Shown here: in pieces, positions 1 through 12,900 of the stretch | Layout of the letters: every line of letters starts with the position of its first letter | How positions within the stretch are numbered: position 1 is the stretch's first letter | Origin: Atrichornis clamosus | Taxonomy: Eukaryota; Chordata; Aves; Passeriformes; Menuridae | Assembly: GCA_013400975.1 (NCBI GenBank) | Contig: WBMZ01010840.1 | Coordinates: forward strand, 176,763 to 240,762 | Direction of reading: 5' to 3' | Length of the DNA stretch: 64,000 nt | Made by a program: the position numbers and the translations under genes | The notes under the pieces: model-generated | The model's input: only the letters and a program-made list of their open reading frames with translations | Told to the model about the DNA's origin: nothing | The model's database searches: none

Positions 1-3000
1 TGAAATACTGTTCCATTACCTCAGCTTGATTTCAAATTTCAAAAGCAAGAAATTCCATCAATTAAGACAGAAGTCAAATGCTTCTTACTACTCATAATGA
101 AATGAAATATTAAGTATTTTGATTTCCAGATGAAAATTATTTGAATAAACATATTTCCAGATTTTGTTTTTCTGGATAATTTTGGAAACATATTTCACTG
201 TAATAATCCTATTCTGAAAATAAGCATTGTTCCAGAAAAGAAAGTTTTTCACTTGAAAAATTTATCAGCTCTAAAAGATCATATTTTTCATGAAGATTTG
301 GAAAAACAAACATATAGAAATAGTATACCTTTGACGTAATATTGAACTGCATTTTTTTCTTCAACCTCTAAATTTTTCTCTGCATTTTGAACATATTTTA
401 TATTATAGCTCTTCCTTCTGATGCACAACATGAAAAATATTTTATTGTATAAGATAGTGTCAAGACACAAGTAATTCCTGCTGTAATTTAACTGACATTA
501 AGTTTCTTGATCCCACAAAATTACAGTAGGAGGAAATTTTTTAAAATTGACTTTTAAAATCTGTTGCTCATGTTAAAGATCAAAAAGCTTCATATAATTC
601 TAAACAGGCTGAGTTTTCTCTGTGTATAATCTGAGTATAATCTGGCACCTGATTCTAGATTTTGAAGTGGGATAATCTCCAGTAATATCTAAACAAACCC
701 GTTAGCTTGATTTTCTGACTTGATCTTAACATTAGAGCCATTCTGGACAAATGTACCTTGGATAATTTTCTAAGAGAAACTTATACAATTTTCCCTTATT
801 TGAAGAGTTTTTTTCAGAAGATTTTTGTCTATGCCAGTATCCGATTAAAGTGTTCTTATGCCGAGCATCTTCAATCTCCTCTCGTTTTCATCTCCTCACA
901 GAAATAACAGCTTTGAATTTTCACTGGATTATGATAAACTGACAATAACATAAAAGAACTAAAGAAATGTAATGGATCTCCTAATGTCCTTTGTTGGTCA
1001 ACTCTTCTGTCAAGTTATTGCCAGTGAATATCTGAGGACAAATTCCTGTTTAGAGATCTTGCTTGTTCCCTGTTGTTACTGCTATTCACTGCAATGATTG
1101 TGAAATTAGAATCAAAGCCCTATTGAGCCTGAAAGATCAATCCTGCAGTAATTCATCATTGTCACAAAGTAGAAATAGCACTTATTTTTTTTACAGTCAC
1201 TGTAATCACATTTGAGTACACCTGTGTGTGACTGACCTATCAGAAAATGAAAGAATATAGCCAGGAAATGACCATTCAGCCTATTTTTTGTTTCAGTACC
1301 TTGAGAGTGCCTTGGGGCAAGATGTCTGTTAGGTATGACAGTAGTGGGTACTCTGGAGTGCAAACCTGATCTTTAGGTCAGTTTAGAGTCCAACTTGTCA
1401 ATTTGTGCCATAAGCCACTCAGCTGGGTCTTGGTAGACCATGGCATTCTGGTTTGACCTTCACCAAAGGAATGTCAGGCGAGGTCACACCTTTTCCAGGT
1501 TTTGGAATATTTCTGGATGCTATTAGAGAAGCTGTTGCATTTCAATTCAGAGTACTAGCTGGGTGAATTTCTAAATTGCGAGCTCTGGTGTTGGATAAGG
1601 CAGGAGCAAGCAGTGTTTCTCTGTACTCTTTGGTAGCAGCACCATAATATCAAAAGTCTGGTCTGGAGTCAAACCAACTACATGCTCAGAGCAGAAAACA
1701 ACCAGTGTTAAAACAAAACAAAAAATGTCTGGGCTTAGCTGGACATGAAGGTTGTGCTCACTGTAAGACTTCAGCCCTGATTTCCAGGATTATTAGAGGT
1801 CTTCAAATGCAGTGGTCAGGAGCAAACATCCTACATACTAAGCGACCATTTCTTACCTGCTTCACCCGCATCACGATTCCAACATGAGTTTCTTATCTTT
1901 GCTATTGAACTCTGATTCTTCTAAACTGTTATGCAAAGTGCCAAAGGATCAGTCTCTGGTTAACTTAAGCCCCAATTAAATTTTGTCTGCTGTCATAGGA
2001 TAATTATAAGTTCAGCATGACACAAAGTGAGCTATAACTTCACAGATAAAGAAAACAGAGGGGAAAAACATGCTGTGAAGGAGGAAAGCTGCTCATATTA
2101 AAAGAATGAGGAGTAGCAGTCAAAACTCATAAAGTTATTGTCAAAATAGGTTGGTTTTATACATATCTCTTTCTTCAGCTTTCTATCCACACGACAATCT
2201 TGTGTTTAATATGTTAAAATTCTAGAGACCTATAAGGTCTAGGAAGGAGTATGGAATGAGCTCAAACCATATAGTGACAACTGTCTTGTGATAAAGCAGC
2301 AGAGCTTGTTAATCAGAGACAGTTTGGGCCCTAAGAACACATTTGTCCCTACACTGCTGTGACAAAATAAGAATTGCCATATTATACAAATACTTGTTTG
2401 GCATCTGAACTACTGTTGTTTGAAGAGGAGACATAAAGATATTTTTAGGTCATTAAATAATGTAACTGGGTTATAACAAACTGTCTTGTATGATGCAATA
2501 TATACAGAAATCCATACAGAACAAGTAGTATTGAACAAAATGTGCATTAGGTGATGTGGTCATGTAACTACTACTTCATCTTTCTAAATATTTACAGACT
2601 TTACAGTATTTGGAACTGAGCAGCCTATATAATAGCAACATATTAATTTCTGCAGCCAAGTACATTAGCTTTGACTAGTGTTTGTTTTACAACACAAGAT
2701 GAATTAGCATATGTGCCTGTGTAATTCTTGTTGTCTGCACTTTAGTGATAATGTATTGCAGCAGCAATTTGAGGAAAGACAAATTGAATACAAAAGCAAA
2801 AAAAATGAACTGCCAATATATTAATTAGCTGAAAGCAACCTGAAAGTAAGAAAACCCCCCAAATGCATAAATTATTAAATACTATTTATTTTTTTAACTA
2901 ATTCTATATGTCAGAATGTGACGGTTTGGGACACTGAATGAGATGAGTATTTAAGAAAAAATAGGAAAATGGTTCAGCTATGGCATTAAAATTACCATTA

Positions 3001-5325
3001 CACAGGGAGAGGCTAAAAGTTCCTGGCTCGGATAACAACATGGGAACATACGGGTTCAACTCCAGGAGAAATAGTAAGAGAGAATTATTTTCCTTCCAAC
3101 CACTTGATTAAACTTACACAGGACTTAATATAACCCAAAATCTCTTCATAGAAAGAAGGACTGGGATAGCCATGTAATCTGCGTGTCTGAGGATTTGTAC
3201 ATGCACAGTGCCTTAGCCAGGAGAAAAAACAAGTAACTGAAACAATCTCCATTTTTTTTCAGACATCATCATCTCCTGAGAGTAGGGCCTGACTTTTTTA
3301 CTTTCAGTGACCTCCAATGCAGTGACTCTTTTTCTGTATGTAGGCCTCTAATGCATTTCTACTACATTTGATATAAATTTTACATTAGGATAGCAGTAGT
3401 TCTTTTAAAATAATAATAGAACAAAATCTCAATGAAGGTACTTCAACAGCAATGGTGAGAGCCAAAAAAACCCCCAAAACTAAAAAGTCCCCACCATAAT
3501 TTTTTGTAAACATGTTCTTTATAAGCATGAATGACTTGCTTCTAAAACTGGTAAAAAGGAGTGCAACATTCACAACTCCTACTACTCATCAAGCCAGTGG
3601 TTAGTTAAATCTAGGTTGTTATTTCAGTTTGTACTTTTAGAGAGAGTTACATTCCTATTAATCCTGGAGAAGACAACACTAACTTGTCTTTAAATAAGAA
3701 AAGAAATGCACACACATACAAAAGAAAGGCAACCTCCTTAAATTGCCCAGAACAGGATGTCAGGCTAATGACACAATCATAGGATCAGCTTTGTGTTTCC
3801 CAAGCTTTGGTTTTTTCAGAAACATATTGTTGTCAACAACTGCAAATAAACTGTAGGCAGACAACCTGGCAGTGCTGTGACCAGAAATCAGACAAGATGA
3901 AGTCTGGACTGGCCTCTTACTGAATAGATGGAAAAGCAAAATCTGGACAGGCACAAGGACACCTTGCTACAATTTGATTTACTTGTGAATATCACTCGGT
4001 TTTATCTTCCTTCTGACTGGAGGGGTTTTTTTGAACAACAGAATGTTATTCAGTATGAAGCGATAGTATCTGCAGGAGAAGATAAGGTATTGTCCTAAGG
4101 ACTAATTGCACAGCTTGACTTTCTCATTTGTTAGAAAAATGAAAACTCCTCACAAAGGGGAACACAGGCTTAAAACCTCTGATAGATTTCTCTACCTCAT
4201 TTTTGAACAATAACACAAAGTAGAGGCAATTGTGATCTACTTATAGATAATTTGTTAGTCGAAAAAGTAACTGAACAAATTGTTCTTTCTAGTACATTAG
4301 TTAAAGTTATAATACACACACACCAGAGAGAATTATTCTTGAGATGTTTATCACAGCAGGATACCTAGCAAGTGCTAAAAAAAGAAGAAAACAATTACTT
4401 ATGTTAGCTCTCCTTTCAAATATGTAGCTACCTGAAGCATGTGGTCCTTAAGCAAGCTGATATAAGACTGAAGGCAGCTCTACTCTGAGCAGGGGGTGAG
4501 ACAAAGTGATTTCCAGAGCTTCTCCCACCCAAAGTAGTCCTTGCATTCTATCAAATGCCCTCAATAAATAAGGTTATGTCAAATTACGTCAGACCTAAAA
4601 GTCCATCTCAGGTCTAACAGCAGAGATGGGCTCAGACTTTAGCGGCAGGGGCTGAAGTCCTCTCCGAGCACCATTGTTTGTTCTCACCCTCAGGTTGTCC
4701 TGTCAGGCCCCAGTTGCCTGGTCCTCACGTTGCACCTAACCCTGTAACAGCACACGGTTTATCCTGTTTATCTGTAAGCACCAAGTGGACGTGCAGACCC
4801 TACACAGTCTGAACCATAATGTACCAGGATCCTGTGTGACAAATGAAGGCAGTCAGAATGAGGCCACAACAGGGAGCCTGTCCTCCCTCTTCCTCATTCC
4901 CCTCCAACTCAAATGCATCCACGTGAACACAACAGCAACTTCCATCTGCTGAGGGAGCTGCTCCCATCTCCTGTCATCCTCCCTCTGCATACACATGTGC
5001 TTGCATGTGGACTGAACACTCCAGAAGGCAGACACTGGATTTTAATCCCCCCAAATTCTCTGATAGATTAAACCACAAATCTCTAACCCTCCTTCTTAAT
5101 GCTGCAGTAAGTAAGACATGTACTGGTTACATTGATTTACAGCTGAAATAAGAGTGAAAGAGACAAAATGAGATGTCCGAAAATTGATCTCTGCTGCAAG
5201 TGGATGGGACATTAAAGCATTCTGGATTATTTTCTCCGCCCTTCACTTTGCCCAGTGCCTGACGAGGCAAGAATCACTGTTTGCAGCAATAAAAGTTGCA
5301 GGTACATGAGTTACCCTCCACCTAC
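1..5325 (-). other. CLVS1 intron 3 (partial); no further exon seen
   Basis: AT-rich intronic sequence runs from the exon 3 donor to the left edge. I looked on the minus strand for the next exon (expected to begin DSFPARFGGVHF) and did not find it, so it lies outside the window. A stretch at about 2918-3150 may be an LTR fragment (see findings). I recognise nothing else. Confidence 0.75.
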
Positions 5326-5500
5326 CTGTAACCCTTCAATGGCCAGTTTGAGGATAGATGGTGTAAGCTTGGAGGCTTGCTTGAAGGAGAAGTTGCTCCA
5401 GTCTATAATTAGAATGAAGCCATTTATCTGGAGCTCCTGATCTTCAATGAGCACTTCCAAGGAAAGTAAAATAGCCCGAAGAATATCTATGAAGGAGTTC
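5326..5500 (-). CDS. CLVS1: CLVS1 coding exon 3 (clavesin-1, CRAL-TRIO domain part)
   Basis: This 175-bp internal exon completes a split arginine codon (AG from exon 2 plus G here) and then encodes 58 residues, starting [20 protein letters not shown] and ending in [10 protein letters not shown], in phase 0. The acceptor reads TTTGCTTTAG and the donor CAG|GTAGGT. The peptide covers the N-terminal half of the CRAL-TRIO lipid-binding fold, with the hydrophobic strand [13 protein letters not shown] followed by KQASKLTPS. By family knowledge, clavesins are Sec14-type proteins of neuronal clathrin-coated vesicles that bind phosphatidylinositol 3,5-bisphosphate and affect late endosome/lysosome morphology. 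From memory of the human paralogues the segment is nearer CLVS1 than CLVS2 (for example EVLIED and FSFKQ, not EAMIED and FTFKQ). It differs from human CLVS1 at two sites, T to I in NSFIDIL and P to Q in EDQELQ. Later exons lie beyond the left edge. Confidence 0.96.
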
Positions 5501-8500
5501 CTAAAGCAAAACAGAAAAAAAAATCAATGGTTGCAGTTATCTTCAAACCTCAAGATACTCAGTTTTGCTGTGGGTGAGGCATGAGAGAGAGACAGGGATT
5601 TATTCTGGTAGAATTATTCTGAAACGAGTTGTTTCAGAGGTGTTTTTAAGGAGCTCCTGCTCCAAAACTGCTTGTTGTGATAAATCCCACTCACTGGTCG
5701 ACAAAATAATCACTGAATGGGATCTTCTCAATTCTTCTGGCATTCCGTACAATAGATTTTTTCTAAGATACATTGGGAAATTATTTGTCTGCGGTGAAAT
5801 TAAACAGATTGAAGCTATCAGTTTAAATCCTTGCTCATTTTGATATATTTTACCAGTTTGTTTTTTGTTTGTTTCCCTTCTTTTCAGAAAAGAAAAGAAA
5901 TCAGTATAATATTAATACAAAAGATATTATTACAACCAGGTTCTGTGCCTTCCTACTTGAGTGTAGGGAATGATCCAAGGCTTTGCACAACAAAGTTTGA
6001 CAGTTGCCTGATTTTATCAAACCAAATGCAACAAGGAAAATGGCTGCATCCACTCAGAATGAGAACTCTTTATTAATTATTAGCTGCAATATGCTGGCTT
6101 CAAGGCTTCGTTCAGCTCTGGAAGAATAATTAAAAACCTTGGAGGTCCTGAAGGACATAGCAAGTAACAGAGGAGAAAATGCTGAAATGTTTTCTTTAAT
6201 GTGGAAGTCTGTACTGGGAAGCCTGGGCCTCTCACTACTTCCATCTCATGCATTTCACAAAAGCAAGAGCTGGACTCTTAAATGGCTTAGTCCATATTTA
6301 TACCTGAGTAAGCTGAACCAGGTGCTCTCCCCATCTGTCCTTCCCATTAAGATGATTTACAAACAATAGGTTAATTTACAGAGCAACAAGCAAGGAAAGC
6401 TTCAGAAAGTACAACTTAACCTTGTAACATGAAATTGTAACATTCTGTTAGTGCAACCTACTTTACCTCTGCATAATTCTCAAATATTGATGAGGTCTGA
6501 GGTCTCTTACAGGGAAGATTCACACAATGTTCTTCCATGGAGTTTTAAAATTTAGTACTTTTCTACTGTTTTCTTTAATTTAAAATAAATTCTCTAAACC
6601 TTCAAGAGCATTGTTTCAAATTCTACCTGAGAGAAAAAAACCCCTATGTGCAGAGAAAACAAATTTCTCTACCATCAAGACTTCTGCCCCTCAATGGCAT
6701 CGACACATGGTAAATTTCTTTAAAAGCATTGAGTGAAATGTTTTCTTATTCTTTCTCTTTTGTCTCAGTAGGTTTTGAGGGGAAATACACATTCCTTCTC
6801 TAAAGACCTGATCCCTTGAAAAAACTGTTTCTGCATTCTGCCTTTCTGCAAAAGTTAGAAGCTTCTCTGAAGTGTAATTGCTGAGGCAATAAATAGAACA
6901 TAAAGGTATTTAATATTGTTGCTGCTGCCTACTCAGTCACCTCTCCCTCATTTATAGTTACAGGACAACCCTGACCTTTTCAAATCCTATGGGGAAGCTG
7001 TGCCAAACAGCCAAACTGAAGGAGTATTTCCTTAGTAACGTAAGGGGAATGTATACTGATTGGATTGGCAACTGGCATGTATTTCAGTCTAAATTTATTT
7101 CAAAAAATTGTGATATACTAGCTACTGCCCAGCTGAAGTGGGTGATGACATTAAGCAGCAGCATCAGATGACCACACTTTCAATGGTGAAAAAAGCAAAT
7201 ATATCCCATGACCATATTTACTTAATATATCCTACACTACCCCAGCATCCCTCTTCAGGGTGGTCAGCCTTCCACAAGAACCGTCCCATGGAAGCTCCCA
7301 GAGATGTGCAGTGGCTCCAAAAGTATCCTCACATACATGCCAGCCTTCTTTGCACTCTTGTTGGCATCAATTCAGGATGATGTCACCAAGTGTGGATGGA
7401 CTTTCTGGCTAGATTGGGAAAGATGGAATATCATTACCTCACCCCTCAGTTGCAAACTTTAGAATGAACTGAATGTTTGTTACTACTGAAGGTGTGAAAA
7501 CATGACCACATTGTGACAAAAATAGGTGTCATCCTTGATTTTTAGGAAGTTTTCTTAACGGCACGTTCAAACTTAGACTCATGATCCTGTTACCACTCAT
7601 GTTTTTAAAGTCTGTGTGATGATTCCCGTAGGGCTGTCTGGAAATGGTGCATACAAGGCATCTACTGTAATCCACTCAAACTCTAAATGACAATGGAAAT
7701 ATCTGAGAGCAAAATCTTCACCTTGGACTCTATGCTGAGGAATTCCAGTCTTTGGATGTCTACATACACTGTCAGTTTATCAAGCAATTACTCACCTGTA
7801 CTTCCCTGTACTTTTACTATGTTTGGGAGATATGGCACTCAATTTTCTTAGTTTGCAACTAATCTGGCTACCCCTACCTACATCCCTCTCTGTGTATTTG
7901 CAGTTTTAAGACATAGTGTAGGAAATAACTCACAGTGAGCACAAGGACGATTTTCAGATGAGTACAGGGAGACATGAAAACAGCACACAAGTCCTCCAGG
8001 TGGGTTGTTTGCAGACACAGTATCCTGTGAATGCAGAATTTGGATAGAAATCAGAGTGCCACTTGAGGTTGAAGCCCTCTGTTTCCTAATCTTGCAGCTT
8101 TGAAACAAATCATTCAGCTGTGTGACTGATTTGCATCCAAATAATTTTCTATGCATGAACACAGAACCACTTTCTATTAGTCCATCTCTTTAGTTCCTTT
8201 GCTTAATGTTCCCTTCCCTCCTCCAACCCCCTTACTCACAGTTTAACCCTCTCACACAGGAAAAGAAGTGAAATAAATTATTATTACACAAAGCGAAATG
8301 TGTAAGGATTCAGCATGGAGCCTACTTAAGTGAGCCACTAATGAGTTACAAAAGATTTGCACAAGACCCAGAAAGACAAAAAGGAGGAGAGAGAGAGAGT
8401 GCCTATCTGTCTTGGCTGAATGGAAAGGTACCACAAAAGAGGCTCTTCAAATACCCTTTGGAAAATAGGAAGTTAGCCCAACACAAGCTAGTGGTAAGGA

Positions 8501-8569
8501 ACAATAATGCAAAACAAAAAATGAAGATGGTTTAGCTGAGGGATTTGGTGGGAAGATTAGCCAAAGGCG

Positions 8570-9130
8570 TAACATGAAAATAAATAAGAAGAAATTACTT
8601 AATTATAAGAGGTGTAAGCAGGCTGTGAGAGAACCAGAAGGCTCAGTGGAGTACCAGGGTGCAATGGGAACAATTAAAGGGGATAAAGATATTGCAGGGA
8701 AATTAAATGATCTATTTGCATGTATCTGCCACCAGTTATTTTGAAGAGATATGTGGATAATAAAGCTGAGGGACAAGGGGTCAAATCAGACATCGTGAAA
8801 GAAAACAATAAATTTTGGAGAAGATAGCATCAGTAAAAGCTTTAGACACTATTCTTTCTGAATAATTAAGCACAGGCTTTCTTTTAGGCATGCTAGTGAA
8901 ATTAATTGGATTATTCAGACAGTTAAAAGCATGAACGTGCAGAAGTACTGGCAGCTGAAGCCATTAAGATTGTCTGGTAGTAAGCAAAAACAAACTGTCA
9001 CTACAAATCCTGACTGTCCCACAAGACAGCAGGCTAAAAAAGTTAGGATCAGTCCTGTTATCGTGGCAGTTGCAGACAATTCAGCTTAACATCCCTAAGT
9101 TAGTATGCAGCAAGAGCCTCTCTGCTCTAG
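8570..9130 (+). mobile_element. Decayed ancient CR1/L3-type LINE, reverse-transcriptase region
   Basis: Scattered blocks resemble the ORF2 region of old amniote CR1-like LINEs that I know from turtle and other reptile sequences. One block reads GATATTGCAGGGAAATTAAA followed by TGATCTATTTGCATG. Another, near 9065-9100, reads GCAGTTGCAGACAATTCAGC then TTAACATC, which corresponds to the region encoding a YRPISL-like motif. The frame is badly broken. This is recognition from memory, so the boundaries are approximate. Confidence 0.45.
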
Positions 9131-9415
9131 TACTTAAAAGATGGCCAAAGCTCAATAATGTTTAGCAAGCTGCAAACATGGCAAAGATACAAATCTGGTA
9201 AGAGACCACAACTCACTTTGTTCCCTCCCCACACAGAAAATCACCAACAGAGAGCAAAAATGCAGGCTTAGCTTCTAAATGGGGAGAACTGGCACTGCCT
9301 TGCAAGGAGGATTCCCGCTAGGAGTAAAGCTCAGAAGACGAAGCAGAAAGAAGGACCAGAAAAACATCTTCAGGTTGCCCCAAATTATTTGAACTAATCG
9401 AAGTTCAAGAAGCTG

Positions 9416-9923
9416 ACTGCATCTTGAATCCTGTGTTCGGTTTTGGATCCCTCACTACAAGAAGGACATCGAGGTGCTGTAGCATCTCCAGAGATGGGCA
9501 ATGGAGCTGGTGAAGAGTCTGGAGCACACATCTTGAGGAGTGGCTGAGGGATCTGAGGGTGTTTAGCCTGGAGAAAAAGAGGTTCAGGGGAGACCTTATC
9601 ACTCTCTACAATTCCCTGAAAGAAGGTGTCAAGGTGGGGGTCAGTCTCTTCTTCCACGTGACAAGTGCTAGGACAAGAGGAAATGGCCTTAATTTGTTCT
9701 GGGAGAGGTTTAAATGGGATATTAGGAGAAGATTTTTCATTGAAAGGGTTGCCAAGATCTGGAAAATGCTGCACAGAGAAGTGGTTGGATCACTATCCCT
9801 GGAGACATGCAGATATTGCACTCAGGGGCATGGTTTAATGGTGGGCTTGGTAGAGTTGGGTTAATGGTTAGACTTGATGACCTTAAAGCACTTTTCCAAT
9901 CAAAATGATTCTACAAGTCTATG
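9416..9923 (+). mobile_element. CR1 retrotransposon, 5'-truncated 3' end
   Basis: This is a typical avian CR1 3' fragment in plus orientation. It holds the end of ORF2 (block around GAGGGTGTTTAGCCTGGAGA with AGAGGTTCAGGGGAGACC) and the short 3' UTR (TTAGACTTGATGACCTTAAA). It finishes in a decayed ATTCTATGA-like terminal repeat (GATTCTACAAGTCTATGA). It is 5'-truncated as usual and carries stops and indels, so it is inactive. Confidence 0.9.
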
Positions 9924-12900
9924 AAAAGCTTAGAAAGGGAGATGTGAGCAACACAGTAGATCAATGCAGGTGGAGGAGGTGGAACGCAGGAAAGCATATT
10001 TTCAATTGTTCCTACACACAGCCAAGTTATGTTACCCATAAAATATTAACTTTTAAAAAAGACCATGGAATCCAGTCAGCTTTGGGCTTTGAAAACATGT
10101 TCATAAATTATATGAAGTAATTTATTTCAGCAGAATAAATTCTCCTTTCTGCTCATGAAGTATTGATAAGAAAGCCCCAAATTCCATTAACGTATTCTTG
10201 GAAAACTTGTGTGGTTTTTTTAGGTGTGTTTTTATTTTAGAAAATTAAACCTCACCTCTACTGAAATAAGGACTGGAAATTACTAACATACAGTCCCTGA
10301 GGATTTATGTCTTGATTCCAACTCATGATCATGAATAGCAACCCTGCATCAGAGGGAAATGGCAGTCACTCTCACTGCTGCGAGACCTGATCTTCAGAGC
10401 TGATGAACTTTTGGTGGGGAAAGGACTCTCGTATGAACCACGCACAATGCAGGGCAGCCCTTGGCTAAAGACTAACCAAGAAGAATAAGTTCAAAATGAA
10501 GAACCATAAATAAACATGGTGAGTCACTTGACTAATCCTGCACTAGAGAAGACGAACAGCCAAACAGAGGAGCTTACAGCTGACTCATGCACTGAAAAGG
10601 GCTTGTTTGTCTCCTCTGTCTGAGGCCTGAATAGCACATATATGTGCAGAAATTAGAAAGGCTTGCCTGCAATTCACAGAGGAAATAGGTTGCATTTGCA
10701 GCAAATGTTCACAAAAAATATTTTGACTTGCTATATGTAACTTTCTTCATAGAACAATTCAAAGCCATTTAAACTTGCTAGTTGCAAGAAATATGAATAA
10801 TTAACTGGCATGCAAAATGGAAAAAATAATACACAATAGGAGGGTTTTTTTCTTATTTTGTAGGTATCAACCCCTTCTTTTTCTTGCCTAAGTTAAATTA
10901 CATATTTTTTTATTTCTCTGTCAAAACAGGATATACAGACAGGAAATTCCTACTGAGTAAAACACAGGTTGCACTAAGTTAATGTCAGAGCTCCAAATTA
11001 ATTCTTCTGTTGCATCCAGTGTAGCTATCTTTGGTTGTTCCAGTATGTCAGCTTCAAACAGGCATCTCCCCTGTTTTGTAACAAAAAGATAAGTTTTTCC
11101 CCACAGCATATGTGTCATTCTATAAATAAAACTCACAAGTAACTTTACATCCAGGACAACAGACTAGAGAGATAAATTTACTGATTTTTTTCTTCAGAAG
11201 TGCTTAGTCCAGCAGGACATTGTATACAAAGAATAGCATAGACTAAGCTGAGACCTGAACTGTATGTAACATTTCTAATGTTAGAAATGCATGCCTTAGT
11301 TTATAACTGAATGAAACCCACTCACACACAGATTTCTGCCTGGCTTTGAATTCCTGCTTAGAATGAGCTGGAAGCCTCGCTCATAGCTGGTGAAGGGGAA
11401 ATGTACAATCCCGAGAAAAAATTGCAGCAGGTTTTTTTTTATTGTGCAAAAATTGCCTCTCAGTGACTTCCTTAAAGATATAAAAATTTTACCTTTTTAT
11501 GTTACTGCTGGAGGTTTTTCTACATAAAAGCATTATGAGTTTTTTTTGCTGTCGCTTTCCACTTCAGCAGGACTCCATAGCAACCAATAGCCCACGAATT
11601 ACACACTCTGCATTACGAATCTCCTCCTACGTGCACTCATTCATATTGTGGGCACCCTTACCAAATGAATACCTTGTCCCTGATGTTAATGTGACTGTGC
11701 AAGGACCCTTTCTTACATGTAATTTGTCTGACAAACAGGGACCTTCACAGCCCCTGTGCTTGGGGAGGGAGAGTTCAAGTGGTGAGGCTTCTACCAGAGG
11801 GAAGTGGCATATGTTCTTCCCTTTGCCTCAGCCCACAGAAGAGTCACACCACCTAGCAGGGGATCAAGATAAAGCATAAAACTGTTACACACCCAAGAGT
11901 TCAAAAAATTCCCTCCTGGAGCTGTCCAGAAACTTGATCCCAAACAGACAAGGCAACTAACGGCAGCCCATCACAGCACAAGCTCGTTGACTGTTCCTAA
12001 GGAGTCCTTGGGAGTGCAGTAGGGCAACCCAGACACTGATGGCTTGGCTGGCCTCCCATGAGCAGTGTACAACTCTCCTCAGCAGTCTGCTGCTGACAGG
12101 AAAGGCCAGAATTCAGCCTCGGGTGCAATAGGATTGTCCCTCTGGTTGTGGGGTTTTTTTATTCCTTTAGGAGTTAAGTATTTCTGAGATACACATTGTT
12201 GATTTTCTCACCTTTTTAGTACTCAGGGCAATGTCATGCTTGCACACTATACAAATTTCTCTGTTGAGAAGGAATAAGTGACAATCACAGGCAGTGTGTT
12301 ATGATATTGTGGAAGTTATTAAACACCCTATGCTGCAACCCCTAAGTGCAATCAATAAATCAATTTGACAGAGCCACTGCTGTAATTTGCCTGGCTAGTC
12401 CCAAAAGCAATGTTCTCTGCGAGGAGGATGGGGAAGATGGACAAAGAGTACATTCCAGCATGAGCACAGTCAGGGAGTCCGTGATGGTTTCAAGTTAGTG
12501 GTTTCCACTGTTAGGAATTTAGGAGATGACATGTGGAATACACAGATCAGGATCCTGTTTGAGAGGTAGGTTTTAATCTCCTATTGTGATCTCACCAATG
12601 TGGTGATAGTTTCCTCAAAGCACAGCTGTAGTAATAATGAAAAAATCGAATAGCTGGTACATGAATGGCTGTGGTTTGAAGCATTGGGATTGATGACCTC
12701 TGTTGTTTACTTTACTCTGTGTGATTGCATAGCCTTTTCTTATTCCCTCTTGGCACTGCAATCCATCCTTGCATCGCACTAAGCTATTTGCTCAATTTCT
12801 TGCACCATTGCATTTCATAAGTTAATTTTTCATTACGGAAAGGGAACGGATTTTCTTTTGAACATTATGAAGCTATTGTTTAATCACTGAAAGCAATTAT

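Noticed and set aside
1..5325. Search for CLVS1 exon 4 on the minus strand
   Set aside because: No sequence resembling DSFPARFGGVHFVNQPW or later parts was found, so the exon is taken to lie outside the window.
9394..9864. Open frames on both strands around 9.4-9.9 kb
   Set aside because: They lie within a CR1 3' end; the frames are broken remnants or antisense shadows of that element.
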